NCBI RefSeq assembly: GCF_008124625.1
Contig: NZ_VNHM01000013.1
Location: 1-64,000 of the forward strand
Reading direction: 5' to 3'
Source of the DNA: Desulfallas thermosapovorans DSM 6562
Lineage (GTDB): Bacteria; Bacillota; Desulfotomaculia; Desulfotomaculales; Desulfallaceae
Length of the DNA: 64,000 nucleotides
In this document: in pieces, positions 35,750 to 44,248 of the stretch
How positions within the stretch are numbered: the first letter of the stretch is position 1
Layout: every line of letters starts with the position of its first letter
The notes under the pieces: generated by a model
What the model saw: only the letters and a program-made list of their open reading frames with translations
Told to the model about the DNA's origin: nothing
Database searches by the model: none
Made by a program: the position numbers and the translations under genes

Positions 35750-35868
35750 CGGGTGCCAAAGGGTTACTCTGAACATGCCGGTACAGGTAATGAAGCCTGC
35801 AAGAAATTCTTTCACAAAGCTTTGTGCCCTGGAAAGGCATGCATATAAGGTAGACCAACAAAATTTAA
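35750..35868 (+). repeat. Dispersed intergenic repeat, copy 2
   Basis: Contains CCCGGGTGCCAAAG, AAGAAATTCTTTCACAAAG, TTTGTGCCCTGGAAAGGCAT and GCATATAAGGT, in the same orientation as copy 4. Diverged more than the others at its left part. Confidence 0.72.
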
Positions 35869-36045
35869 CTAAAGTGAAAATTATAAAAATATTGCCACAA
35901 CACCATTGGTATGTTAAAATTAATGACGTATTGGGCGGTATCCCTTGGAACCGCACCGCTTGTTTGGGGTTACCGGGTTTTTAAAATCCTGGTTAACCAG
36001 AACAATTTCGGTATTTTTATCATTCTATTATATGTTTATAGTAAA

Positions 36046-36168
36046 CGAAACGGTTAAAGCTGCCCGTTTCATGGAATAATTTATTTCAATCTCCGCTTGG
36101 AGCCGCCAGGACCGAGACGGGTTACAATAGGGTTGTTCATGCCCTTCGGACTTGTCCGGAGGGTTTTT
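36046..36168 (+). promoter_or_regulatory. Structured leader and terminator upstream of panC
   Basis: GAAACGG and CCGTTTC around 36047-36070 can pair, CTCC-GCTT-GGAG follows, then CCCTTCGGA (36142-36150) pairs with TCCGGAGGG (36155-36163) and is followed by TTTTTAT. No gene ends here, so the terminator is a candidate attenuator for panC-panD. A pan-type RNA element is possible but I cannot confirm its consensus. Confidence 0.5.
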
Positions 36169-36210
36169 ATATTCTTCGTAGACAATGATCATAAGGAGTT
36201 GTGCCCAGTC

Positions 36211-37056
36211 ATGCAGGTTTGCCGTACTATCAATGAAATCAGAGAGTTTACAGACAGAGCAAGGACTGTGAGAAAAACCGTGGGTTTGGTGCCCACCATG
36301 GGCTATTTTCATGAAGGACACCTTAATTTAATGCGGGAAGCAAAGAAAATTTGTGACTGTGTGGTGGTTTCCCTTTATGTAAACCCGCTCCAGTTCGGAC
36401 CCAGGGAGGATTTGGCGGAATACCCCCGGGACTTTGAACGGGATTGCGCCCTGGCCGAGTCGGTGGGTGTGGATGCCATTTTTGCCCCGGATGATGATGA
36501 AATGTACCCGGCAGGATACAACTCCTATGTGGAGGTAAGTGGAATAACGGATAAACTCTGTGGTCTATCCCGGCCCGGCCATTTTCGCGGGGTAACCACC
36601 GTGGTAACCAAACTTTTTAATATTGTTCGGCCCGACCAAGCCTTTTTTGGGCAAAAGGACGCCCAGCAGGCCATGGTTATAGAAAAAATGGTCCGGGATT
36701 TAAACATGAACCTGGAAATCATTACCCTGCCTATTGTGCGGGAGGCGGACGGTCTGGCTATGAGTTCGCGTAATGTTTACTTGAGCGAGGAGCAGCGCCG
36801 GGCGGCGCCGGTGCTTTACCGCAGCCTTTGTGCGTTTAAGGCTGCCGTGGACAGCGGTGAGAGAGATGTTGCCAAACTGCGCCGTGGTATCGAGGAAATG
36901 ATTTTATCCGCTCCCGGTGCCCAAATAGATTATATTGAAATATTATCGGTGCCGGATCTGGAAACAGTTAATACATTGACCGGTAAATGCATTGCCGCTC
37001 TGGCAGTACGTTTTGGCAAAACCCGGCTTATTGATAATATGGTTGTGGAGGTGTGA
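36211..37056 (+). CDS. panC: Pantothenate synthetase PanC
   Basis: A 281-residue enzyme joining pantoate and beta-alanine with ATP. Family motifs: LVPTMGYFHEGHLNLM (HIGH-like), VVVSLYVNPLQFGP, FGQKDAQQAMVI, LPIVREADGLAMSSRNVYLS. ATG 36211 lies 12 nt after AAGGAG (36193-36198); the open frame continues upstream without a better start. It is followed 3 bp later by panD. No panB is in the window, so pantoate must come from genes elsewhere. Confidence 0.95.
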   Translation: MQVCRTINEIREFTDRARTVRKTVGLVPTMGYFHEGHLNLMREAKKICDCVVVSLYVNPLQFGPREDLAEYPRDFERDCALAESVGVDAIFAPDDDEMYPAGYNSYVEVSGITDKLCGLSRPGHFRGVTTVVTKLFNIVRPDQAFFGQKDAQQAMVIEKMVRDLNMNLEIITLPIVREADGLAMSSRNVYLSEEQRRAAPVLYRSLCAFKAAVDSGERDVAKLRRGIEEMILSAPGAQIDYIEILSVPDLETVNTLTGKCIAALAVRFGKTRLIDNMVVEV

Positions 37057-37059
37057 CCA

Positions 37060-37440
37060 ATGTTATTAACCATGTTTAAATCCAAAATTCACCGTGCGGT
37101 GGTTACCGAGGCCAATTTGAATTATGTGGGCAGTATTACCATAGACGAGGCTTTGATGGAAGCGGCCGATATATTGCCTAACGAAAAGGTTCAGGTGGTA
37201 AACAATAACAACGGTGCCCGGCTGGAAACCTATGTCATACCAGGCCCCCGGAACTCGGGAGTAATCTGCCTGAACGGGGCCGCGGCCAGGCTGGTGCAGC
37301 CAGGTGACACCGTGATCATAATTACTTATGCTGTTATGGACCGTAATGAAGCACGCAATTTTACACCGACGGCGGTTTTGGTGGATGAGCATAATAAAGT
37401 AATCCGCGTGATGGATGAAAAACATGGCGAAACGGCTTAG
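37060..37440 (+). CDS. panD: Aspartate 1-decarboxylase PanD
   Basis: A 126-residue proenzyme that makes beta-alanine from aspartate. The self-cleavage site is in [10 protein letters not shown], where the Ser becomes the pyruvoyl group. [15 protein letters not shown] and the [14 protein letters not shown] segment are typical. ATG 37060 follows GGAGG at 37049; ATG 37072 is a possible alternative and matches other PanD N-termini (MFKSKIHRA). Supplies the substrate of PanC next door. Confidence 0.95.
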   Translation: MLLTMFKSKIHRAVVTEANLNYVGSITIDEALMEAADILPNEKVQVVNNNNGARLETYVIPGPRNSGVICLNGAAARLVQPGDTVIIITYAVMDRNEARNFTPTAVLVDEHNKVIRVMDEKHGETA

Positions 37441-37520
37441 ACGCCTTTTTGACCTGGTTTTCGGTATTCCTTGCTTTCACACCGGGCCGGTAAATTCCCT
37501 ATCTGATAAAAAACATTTTG

Positions 37521-37550
37521 TTGAGATAAAGCGAAATGTGAGTGTATAAT
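37521..37550 (+). promoter_or_regulatory. Likely nadABC promoter
   Basis: TTGAGA (37521-37526) and TATAAT (37545-37550) with an 18-bp spacer, 83 bp before nadA. Confidence 0.6.
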
Positions 37551-37632
37551 TGAGAGAGTGTATTATTGAGTATATAATTATGAAGTAATAATTCACGCTG
37601 GCTAAAACTCGCTGTTACCAAGGAGTGATTAT

Positions 37633-38553
37633 GTGCCTGATGCTGCCGATTTAAAACAATTGACGGACGAAATAACGCGGCTTAAACAGCAGCGCAATGC
37701 GATTATTTTAAGTCACGTATACCAACCGCCCGAAATACAGGAAATTGCCGATCTGGTGGGTGATTCCCTGGAGTTGTCCCGCCGGGCCGCTGCCACCGAA
37801 GCCAGTGTAATTGTTTTTTGCGGGGTGCATTTTATGGCCGAGAGCGCAGCCATATTGTCGCCCCAAAAGACGGTATTACTGCCCGAAGTGCAAGCGGGTT
37901 GCCCCATGGCGGACACTATCACGGCAGAGGCGCTGCGGGCCAAAAAAGCTGAGTTGCCCGGTGCGCAGGTGGTTTGTTATGTAAATACATCCGCGGAAGT
38001 AAAGGCGGAATGCGATATTGCCTGTACCTCAGCCAACGCCGTGCAAGTGGTGGCCTCTTTACCTGCTGACCGGCCGGTTTTGTTTGTGCCCGACAAAAAC
38101 CTGGGCCGGTATGTGGCCAAGCAATCCGGGCGCAAGATGCATATTTGGGACGGTTGTTGCCATATCCATGACCGGCTCACTGCAGGTGATGTGCTAAAAG
38201 TCAAGTCCTTGCACCCGCAGGCGCTGGTACTGGTGCACCCCGAGTGCCGCCCCGAGGTGGTGGAACTGGCTGATCACGTGGCCAGCACCACCGGTATGCT
38301 GCGGTTTGCCGGGGAAAAACCGGCCGGGGAATATATTGTGTGCACCGAAAAGGGTATATTGCACCAGTTTAACAAACAATACCCCGGTAAAAAGTTTTAC
38401 CCCGCTTCCGACAAGCTTGTTTGCCGGGATATGCAGTCCACTACCCTGGAAAAGGTGCTCAAGGCACTACAAACCCTGGAGCCGCAGGTAACCGTTGCGG
38501 GGGAAATCAGGGAACGTGCCCTGCAGTGTCTGGAAAGGATGCTGGCGGTATAA
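37633..38553 (+). CDS. nadA: Quinolinate synthase NadA
   Basis: A 306-residue [4Fe-4S] enzyme condensing iminoaspartate with dihydroxyacetone phosphate. Motifs: ILSHVYQPPEIQEIADLVGDS, FCGVHFMAESAAIL, LPEVQAGCPMADTI, CYVNTSAEVKAECDIACTSAN, VHPECRPEV and SDKLVCRDM; the cluster cysteines fall in the second to last of these. GTG 37633 follows AAGGAG. First gene of nadA-nadB-nadC, the anaerobic route to NAD. Confidence 0.95.
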   Translation: MPDAADLKQLTDEITRLKQQRNAIILSHVYQPPEIQEIADLVGDSLELSRRAAATEASVIVFCGVHFMAESAAILSPQKTVLLPEVQAGCPMADTITAEALRAKKAELPGAQVVCYVNTSAEVKAECDIACTSANAVQVVASLPADRPVLFVPDKNLGRYVAKQSGRKMHIWDGCCHIHDRLTAGDVLKVKSLHPQALVLVHPECRPEVVELADHVASTTGMLRFAGEKPAGEYIVCTEKGILHQFNKQYPGKKFYPASDKLVCRDMQSTTLEKVLKALQTLEPQVTVAGEIRERALQCLERMLAV

Positions 38554-38689
38554 TGATTTAATTTCATCAAAAGGATTTTTTATTGGTATTGCTTTGTGGA
38601 CATTGCCGGGCAACATGCGGGTATGTCCCCTTTCTTTATTGCCGCGGCTCTCAACTCTGGAGCCTGTGGATAAAATGGAGGGTTTGCCA

Positions 38690-40270
38690 GTGGCCAACCA
38701 CTATATTATGAATTTCAACACCCGGGACCTGCCCAGATATAACACCGACTATGTTATCCTGGGCAGTGGTATCGCCGGGTTTTTCACCGCCCTTTTGGCC
38801 GGCCGGCTGGGGGCCGGGGTTACCGTACTTACCAAACAAAGTATTTTGGACAGCAACACTGACAAGGCCCAGGGTGGTATAGCCGCTGTTATGGACAACG
38901 ATGACTCGCCGGAACTGCATTACCATGACACGCTCCGGGCGGGCGCCGGGCTGTGTGACAGGGGGGCGGTGCGCATCCTGGTTAACGAAGGGCCGCGCCG
39001 GGTTTTGCAGCTCATCGATATGGGCGCCCGCTTTGATGTGGAGGGCGGGCGCCTGGCCCTTACCCGGGAGGGGGCGCACAGCTGCCGGCGCATATTGCAT
39101 GCCTGCGGCGACGCCACGGGTGCCGAGATACAGCGGGTGCTGAACAACCAGGCCCTGGCGGAGCAGAATATCGAGGTGTTGGAACGTCATATTGCCATTG
39201 ATCTTTTGGTTAAGGATAATGTTTGCCACGGGGTGCTGGCCTATGATTGTGAAACCTGCAGTCTGGAGGTTTTCCAAAGCCGGGCCGTGGTTTTGGCCAC
39301 CGGTGGTTTGGGACAGCTTTACGAGCACAGCACCAACCCCGAGGTGGCCACCGGGGACGGCATTGCCATGGCTTACCGGGCCGGTGCCGAAGTGATGGAT
39401 ATGGAGTTTTTGCAATTTCACCCCACCGTGCTGAACCTGCCCGGTGCACCGCGTTTTCTGATTTCCGAGGCCGTGCGGGGCGAGGGGGCTTACCTGCGCA
39501 ATGACCGGGGTGAGCGTTTCATGCCCGGATACCATGAGTTGGCTGAGCTGGCACCCCGGGATATTGTGGTGCGGGCCATTTTGCAGGAAATACATAAGGG
39601 CTCCCGGGGCGTATTTCTCGATTTAAGCCACCTGGACAGTGAGATGGTATTGCGCCGGTTTCCCAATATCAACCGTACTTGCTTGAGATACGGGCTTGAT
39701 ATTACCCGGGATATGTTGCCGGTGGCCCCGGCCGCCCATTATATGATGGGTGGTGTAAAAACCAATTATTTTGGAGAAACCAGTGTGGAGCGGCTTTATG
39801 CCTGCGGCGAGGTGGCCTGCCAGGGGGTGCACGGGGCCAATCGCCTGGCCAGTAATTCGCTATTGGACGGGCTGGTGTTCGGCGGTCGCATCGTGGAGCG
39901 TACCGCCGGGCTTTGGCGGGAAAAGGCGGGCTCCTGGCCCGGTTTTGCCTCGGAATTGCCCGAGCCTGCGGAGCCCGTTGATTACCACGGGCTGCGGGAT
40001 GAACTAAAGGCCCTGATGAGCCGGTACGTTGGCCCGCTGCGCAGCCGGGAAGGTTTGGAAAAGGTGCTTGGCTTTATGGATGGATATGCCGGGCTGGAAA
40101 ATAGCGCCGCTCCCACCATGCTGGCCGCCGAAACACGTAATCGTTTACTGGTTTCCCGCCTGGTGGCGGAATCAGCGTTAATGCGCACCGAGAGCAGGGG
40201 CGGTCATTTTCGCCAGGATTACCCCGTATCCCGCAATAGCTGGCAAAAGCATATTATTATGCGCAAATGA
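38690..40270 (+). CDS. nadB: L-aspartate oxidase NadB
   Basis: A 526-residue flavoprotein making iminoaspartate for NadA. FAD-binding YVILGSGIAGFFTALLAG, KAQGGIAAV, the AHYMMGGVKTN substrate region and GANRLASNSLLDGLVFG are typical. GTG 38690 is chosen because GGAGG lies at 38677-38681; ATG 38675 sits on that site and a longer frame back to 38495 overlaps nadA. Under anaerobic conditions fumarate or another acceptor replaces oxygen. Confidence 0.94.
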   Translation: MANHYIMNFNTRDLPRYNTDYVILGSGIAGFFTALLAGRLGAGVTVLTKQSILDSNTDKAQGGIAAVMDNDDSPELHYHDTLRAGAGLCDRGAVRILVNEGPRRVLQLIDMGARFDVEGGRLALTREGAHSCRRILHACGDATGAEIQRVLNNQALAEQNIEVLERHIAIDLLVKDNVCHGVLAYDCETCSLEVFQSRAVVLATGGLGQLYEHSTNPEVATGDGIAMAYRAGAEVMDMEFLQFHPTVLNLPGAPRFLISEAVRGEGAYLRNDRGERFMPGYHELAELAPRDIVVRAILQEIHKGSRGVFLDLSHLDSEMVLRRFPNINRTCLRYGLDITRDMLPVAPAAHYMMGGVKTNYFGETSVERLYACGEVACQGVHGANRLASNSLLDGLVFGGRIVERTAGLWREKAGSWPGFASELPEPAEPVDYHGLRDELKALMSRYVGPLRSREGLEKVLGFMDGYAGLENSAAPTMLAAETRNRLLVSRLVAESALMRTESRGGHFRQDYPVSRNSWQKHIIMRK

Positions 40271-40380
40271 CAGGTATCCTGGGCTAGAGTTTAATATTAC
40301 CATACATCCATGCCGTGAGCGACACCGGCAGAAGGATGAAAATTACCTAACGTTATTTTCAGAACAGGAAGGCGGGTTTA

Positions 40381-41244
40381 ATGTATATTAACGAAGGTTA
40401 TATAAACGATCTTGTCAGTCGCGCTTTGGTTGAGGACATCGGTTCTGGTGATTTGACCACGGACAGCATTGTACCAGGCGATCTAGAGGTGACCGGTTTT
40501 ATTAAAGCGAAGCAGGATGGTGTGGTGGCCGGTTTACCCGTGGCCCGGGCGGTGTTCCGCTGCCTGGATGCCGACCTGCATTTTGCACCCCGGGTGGCGG
40601 AAGGGGCCAGGGTCAAGGCCGGTGATGTGCTGGTGCAGCTAAGCGGGCGGGCCCGAACCATACTTACCGGGGAACGGTTGGCCCTTAATTTTCTGCAGCG
40701 CCTGTCGGGGATAGCCACCGCCACGGCAGAACTGGTGGAAAAGGTGCGGGATTACCCGGTGCGCATCGTGGATACCCGTAAAACCACCCCGGGCCTGCGT
40801 TTACTAGAAAAATACGCTGTCCGGGTGGGGGGCGGGCATAACCACCGCTTGGGCTTGTTTGATGCCGTGCTGATTAAAGATAACCATATCCGGGTAGCCG
40901 GTGGTATTAAACAAGCTGTGGAAAGGGCCCGGGCCCGGGTGCCCCATACCGCTAAAATAGAGGTGGAAACCGAGGATCTGGACGGCGTCAAGGAAGCCCT
41001 GGAGGCGGGAGCCGATATCATTATGCTGGATAACATGGACACCGGTACCATGACCCGGGCCGTGCGACTGGCCAATGGCCGGGCGCTGGTGGAGGCTTCC
41101 GGGTGTATCAACGCCCAAACCGTTGAGGCGGTGGCGGCCACCGGGGTGGATATCATTTCGGTGGGGGCACTGACCCATTCCGCCACTGCGCTGGATATCA
41201 GTTTGGATGTAGGGGAGCTTAAACCCATGCCCGTAAAAGCTTAA
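40381..41244 (+). CDS. nadC: Nicotinate-nucleotide pyrophosphorylase NadC
   Basis: A 287-residue enzyme turning quinolinate and PRPP into nicotinate mononucleotide. Motifs: DLTTDSIVP, AGLPVARAVF, ERLALNFLQRLSGIAT, VDTRKTTPGLR, KYAVRVGGGHNHR, IKDNHI, VEVETEDL and LDNM. AGGAAGG precedes ATG 40381. It lies 110 bp after nadB, with no terminator seen between them. Confidence 0.95.
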   Translation: MYINEGYINDLVSRALVEDIGSGDLTTDSIVPGDLEVTGFIKAKQDGVVAGLPVARAVFRCLDADLHFAPRVAEGARVKAGDVLVQLSGRARTILTGERLALNFLQRLSGIATATAELVEKVRDYPVRIVDTRKTTPGLRLLEKYAVRVGGGHNHRLGLFDAVLIKDNHIRVAGGIKQAVERARARVPHTAKIEVETEDLDGVKEALEAGADIIMLDNMDTGTMTRAVRLANGRALVEASGCINAQTVEAVAATGVDIISVGALTHSATALDISLDVGELKPMPVKA

Positions 41245-41363
41245 ACGTAAACCTTTGCAAATGTTGTGGTTGACAATGATTCTGGTGAGAATTACAATTA
41301 ATTTGATCGCTGCATGGCTTAATATAACATGTTGCGGGTGCGGCAAAATGGAGTGGGCAAATT

Positions 41364-42335
41364 ATGAAGGGCACTATAGTGCAAATTTTAAAGCAGAGCG
41401 GTGATTGGGTTTCCGGGGAATACCTGTGCCGGGAGCTTGGTGTATCCCGCACGGCGGTGTGGAAACATATCCGAAATCTGCGGGAGGAAGGTTACGACAT
41501 CGAGGCCCGGGCCAACCTGGGGTATCGCCTGCGCAGTGTGCCCGATGTTCCTTATCCCGGGGAGGTTGCCGAGGGGCTGGGCACCGCAGTGATGGGCAGC
41601 CGGATTGAATACTTTGTTGATTTACCAACCACCAACGACGAGGCCAAAAAGCTGGCCCGGGCGGGCTACCCCGAAGGTACGGTGGTGGTGGCCGAAACCC
41701 AGAGCGGCGGTAAAGGCAGGATGGGGCGGTTTTGGTTTTCACCCCGGGCCAGGGGGTTGTGGTTTTCTGTGATATTGCGCCCGCCGGTCAATTTAGTGGA
41801 AACCCCCCAGATGACCATGGTGGCCGCCGTGGCGGTGGCGCTGGCGGTTCGGGAGCACACCGGGGTTGCGGCGGGCATTAAATGGCCCAATGATTTGCTG
41901 GTAGAAGGCAAGAAGCTGTGTGGTATACTGGTGGAACTAAACGCTGAAATCGACCGGGTCAATTTTATGGTGGCGGGCATTGGTTTAAATATAAATATTG
42001 ACAGCAAACAATTCCCCCCCGAGCTGGTGGGTATAGCCACATCTTTAAAAATTGAGACCGGGCGTCATATACCCCGGGTGCCTGTGCTGCGGGTGCTGCT
42101 GCAATCTTTGGAAATCTGGTACCAGCGCTGGTTGCAGGAGGGGTTTGCACCTGTACTGGAGAAGTGGCGGGAATTATGTGTTACTCTGGATTGCCCGGTT
42201 ACCGTACATACTATTAAAGGCAGCTATGCCGGCCACGCCCTGGATGTGGACGAAACCGGGGCGCTGCTGGTGCAAAGGACTGACGGTACAGTGGAGCGCC
42301 TGGTGGCGGGGGAGGTGTCGCTGCGAAAAAGATAA
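41364..42335 (+). CDS. birA: Bifunctional biotin protein ligase and repressor BirA
   Basis: A 323-residue protein. Residues 1-60 form a winged helix (VSGEYLCRELGVSRTAVWKHIRNL, then the wing) so this is the DNA-binding type. The ligase domain has TNDEAKKLA, TQSGGKGRMGRFWFSP, IKWPNDLLVEGKKLCGILVE and the C-terminal SH3-like domain. It attaches biotin to carboxylases and, when charged, should bind the operators found here before bioY, the ytrA operon and bioB. Confidence 0.95.
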   Translation: MKGTIVQILKQSGDWVSGEYLCRELGVSRTAVWKHIRNLREEGYDIEARANLGYRLRSVPDVPYPGEVAEGLGTAVMGSRIEYFVDLPTTNDEAKKLARAGYPEGTVVVAETQSGGKGRMGRFWFSPRARGLWFSVILRPPVNLVETPQMTMVAAVAVALAVREHTGVAAGIKWPNDLLVEGKKLCGILVELNAEIDRVNFMVAGIGLNINIDSKQFPPELVGIATSLKIETGRHIPRVPVLRVLLQSLEIWYQRWLQEGFAPVLEKWRELCVTLDCPVTVHTIKGSYAGHALDVDETGALLVQRTDGTVERLVAGEVSLRKR

Positions 42336-42394
42336 GCATAAGGTTCCATGTCATTGTTAAAAAGACTGTAAGCCAGCGCGGACTTGTATAAAAT

Positions 42395-42422
42395 TACCGC
42401 TTTGTTAGGCGGTAGTTTTTAA
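42395..42422 (+). terminator. birA terminator
   Basis: TACCGC (42395-42400) pairs with GCGGTA (42409-42414), then GTTTTTAA. Confidence 0.75.
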
Positions 42423-42425
42423 TAG

Positions 42426-42467
42426 TTGAATAGTTAACCTGTTCGGCTTGCCGGGTTAACTATTCAA
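42426..42467. promoter_or_regulatory. BirA operator upstream of bioY
   Basis: TTGAATAGTTAACC (42426-42439) and GGTTAACTATTCAA (42454-42467) are perfect inverted copies with a 14-nt spacer. The core GTTAACC-N14-GGTTAAC fits the BirA consensus TTGTTAACC-N14/15-GGTTAACAA. Confidence 0.82.
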
Positions 42468-42572
42468 ATGCGCTATATTGCTGTCGCGTTCAGTTGTTGC
42501 CCTTCTCAGTTGGTGCTACCCAATTGGGTAGCACCACCAGGTGCCGGGTGCCTACCGGTTGCAGGTCAAAGG

Positions 42573-42656
42573 CTTTCAACCTTGTATGCATGCCCTTTCC
42601 AGGGCACAAAACGTCATGAAAGAAATTCTTTCTGACTTTCAACACCTGACACCAAA
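42573..42656 (-). repeat. Dispersed intergenic repeat, copy 3
   Basis: Closest to copy 1: CTTTCAACCTTGTATGCATG, AGGGCACAAAACGTCATGAA, GAAAGAAATTCTTTC and CTTTCAACACC. It lies in the bioY leader between the operator and the gene. Confidence 0.82.
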
Positions 42657-42705
42657 AACTGGTTTTATCAACCATGATAGTTCGAAAAAAGGGAGTGTAT
42701 GCAAA

Positions 42706-43281
42706 TTGAGCAAGTTAACACCGCGGGACATGGCCCTGGTGGCCATGTTTGCTTCACTGGCTGTGGTGGCCGCGCTTTTGTTTCGTTTTTTTGGCGGTAT
42801 GATTGTGCCCTTTAGCCTGATGCCCTTTGTAGCGCTGCTGGCCGGGGGGCTATTGGGGGCCAGGCTGGGGGCGCTGAGTATGGGTATTTATGTGCTGATG
42901 GGGGTGCTGGGCTTACCGGTATTTGAAAAACCGCCCTATGGAGGACCGGCCTATATTCTATCCCCCACCTTCGGTTTTTTGCTGGGATTTATTTTAGCCG
43001 CCCTGGTGACGGGTTTGGTCTTGCATGGCCGGACCGATGCCGGCCCGGTGCGCCTTTCCCTGGCCATGCTGGCGGGCCTGGCCATGATTTGGGTTGTGGG
43101 ACTACCGTATCTATATGTAATATTGAATTTCTATATGGGTCAATCCTATGATCTGGCAAAAATTATAACGCTCTTTTTTGTTCCTTTTATAGGTTTTGAT
43201 TTGCTTAAAGTACTGGCGGCCGGGGTGCTTATACGTGCAGTGGGGGCGCGCTTGCCGGTGCTTAGGGCACAGGGGAACTGA
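42706..43281 (+). CDS. bioY: Biotin transporter substrate-binding membrane protein BioY
   Basis: A 191-residue membrane protein with about six hydrophobic segments and the BioY signature GGLLGARLGALSMGIYVLMGVLGLPVF, then FGFLLGF. It is the S-component that binds biotin for an ECF transporter. TTG 42706 is chosen because GGGAG (42690-42694) precedes it; the frame upstream runs through the repeat element and is not real. Confidence 0.92.
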   Translation: MSKLTPRDMALVAMFASLAVVAALLFRFFGGMIVPFSLMPFVALLAGGLLGARLGALSMGIYVLMGVLGLPVFEKPPYGGPAYILSPTFGFLLGFILAALVTGLVLHGRTDAGPVRLSLAMLAGLAMIWVVGLPYLYVILNFYMGQSYDLAKIITLFFVPFIGFDLLKVLAAGVLIRAVGARLPVLRAQGN

Positions 43282-43303
43282 TGGATATAATGTGATCATA
43301 TAA

Positions 43304-43325
43304 CCCCGGAACACCGGGGCTTTTT
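43304..43325 (+). terminator. bioY terminator
   Basis: CCCCGG (43304-43309), loop AACA, CCGGGG (43314-43319), then CTTTTTC. Confidence 0.85.
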
Positions 43326-43543
43326 CATGTCCGGTATTTCGGGATCAGGTTGATGGTTTTTGGTTTTTTATGGTTAACAGCAACGAAACAGTAAAGGTGA
43401 ATTGGCATTACCGGGCGCAGGATTATGTAACCCATGGTCCCGTTGCGCCGCTGAAAAAACAATGCTATCATAATTCCGGCGGCTTTTGCGATTGTCAATT
43501 GCCGGTTCACAATTTCACCGGGGCAGCCCGGCGGAGGATAAAA

Positions 43544-44239
43544 ATGGCACACAGAGTACTGGTTGTTGACGATGAAAAATCGATAGTCAGGCTTGTAACC
43601 TTTAATCTTGAAAAGGAAGGTTTTATACCCCTGGAGGCTTACAACGGCAGGGAAGCACTGCGCCTGGTGGAAGAGCAAAACCCGGATCTGGTGGTACTGG
43701 ATTTAATGCTGCCGGGATTGGACGGGCTGGAAGTTTGCCGCCGCATTCGCCAGGCGGGTCACGGGATGGGGGTAATTATGCTTACCGCCAAAGACCAGGA
43801 AATAGACAGGGTACTGGGTTTGGAACTGGGAGCCGATGACTATATCACCAAACCCTTTAGCCCGCGGGAACTGGTGGCCAGGGTCAAGGCGGTGCTCCGG
43901 CGGACAGCGGCCCGCCAGGAATACACACGGTCCGGAGAGATAATTAAAACCGGTGCTCTGGTTATTGACGCCGGCAAATATGAAGTGAAAGTCGACGGTA
44001 AACCGGTGGAACTTACCCCGAAGGAATTTGAACTGCTGAACTTTTTAGCCAGGAACCCCGGCAAGGTTATGAGCAGGGACGTGCTTTTGGACAACATCTG
44101 GGATTATGCCTTCAGCGGTGATACCAGGATTGTTGATGTGCACATAAGTAATATACGGGAAAAAATTGAGCCCAGTCCCAAAAACCCGGTGTATATAAAG
44201 ACGGTAAGGGGAGTGGGCTACAAATTCAGGGGAGATTAA
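43544..44239 (+). CDS. phoB: Phosphate response regulator PhoB/PhoP type
   Basis: A 231-residue OmpR-family regulator. Receiver domain VLVVDDEKSIVRLV with phospho-acceptor Asp53 in VVLDLMLPGLDG and Lys in ITKPFSPREL; C-terminal winged helix (ELTPKEFELLNFLARNPGKV, DTRIVDVHISNIREKIE, VRGVGYKF). ATG 43544 follows GGAGG at 43533-43537; the frame back to 43370 has no better site. Pairs with the kinase 9 bp downstream and faces the pst operon. Confidence 0.92.
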   Translation: MAHRVLVVDDEKSIVRLVTFNLEKEGFIPLEAYNGREALRLVEEQNPDLVVLDLMLPGLDGLEVCRRIRQAGHGMGVIMLTAKDQEIDRVLGLELGADDYITKPFSPRELVARVKAVLRRTAARQEYTRSGEIIKTGALVIDAGKYEVKVDGKPVELTPKEFELLNFLARNPGKVMSRDVLLDNIWDYAFSGDTRIVDVHISNIREKIEPSPKNPVYIKTVRGVGYKFRGD

Positions 44240-44248
44240 ATATAACCG

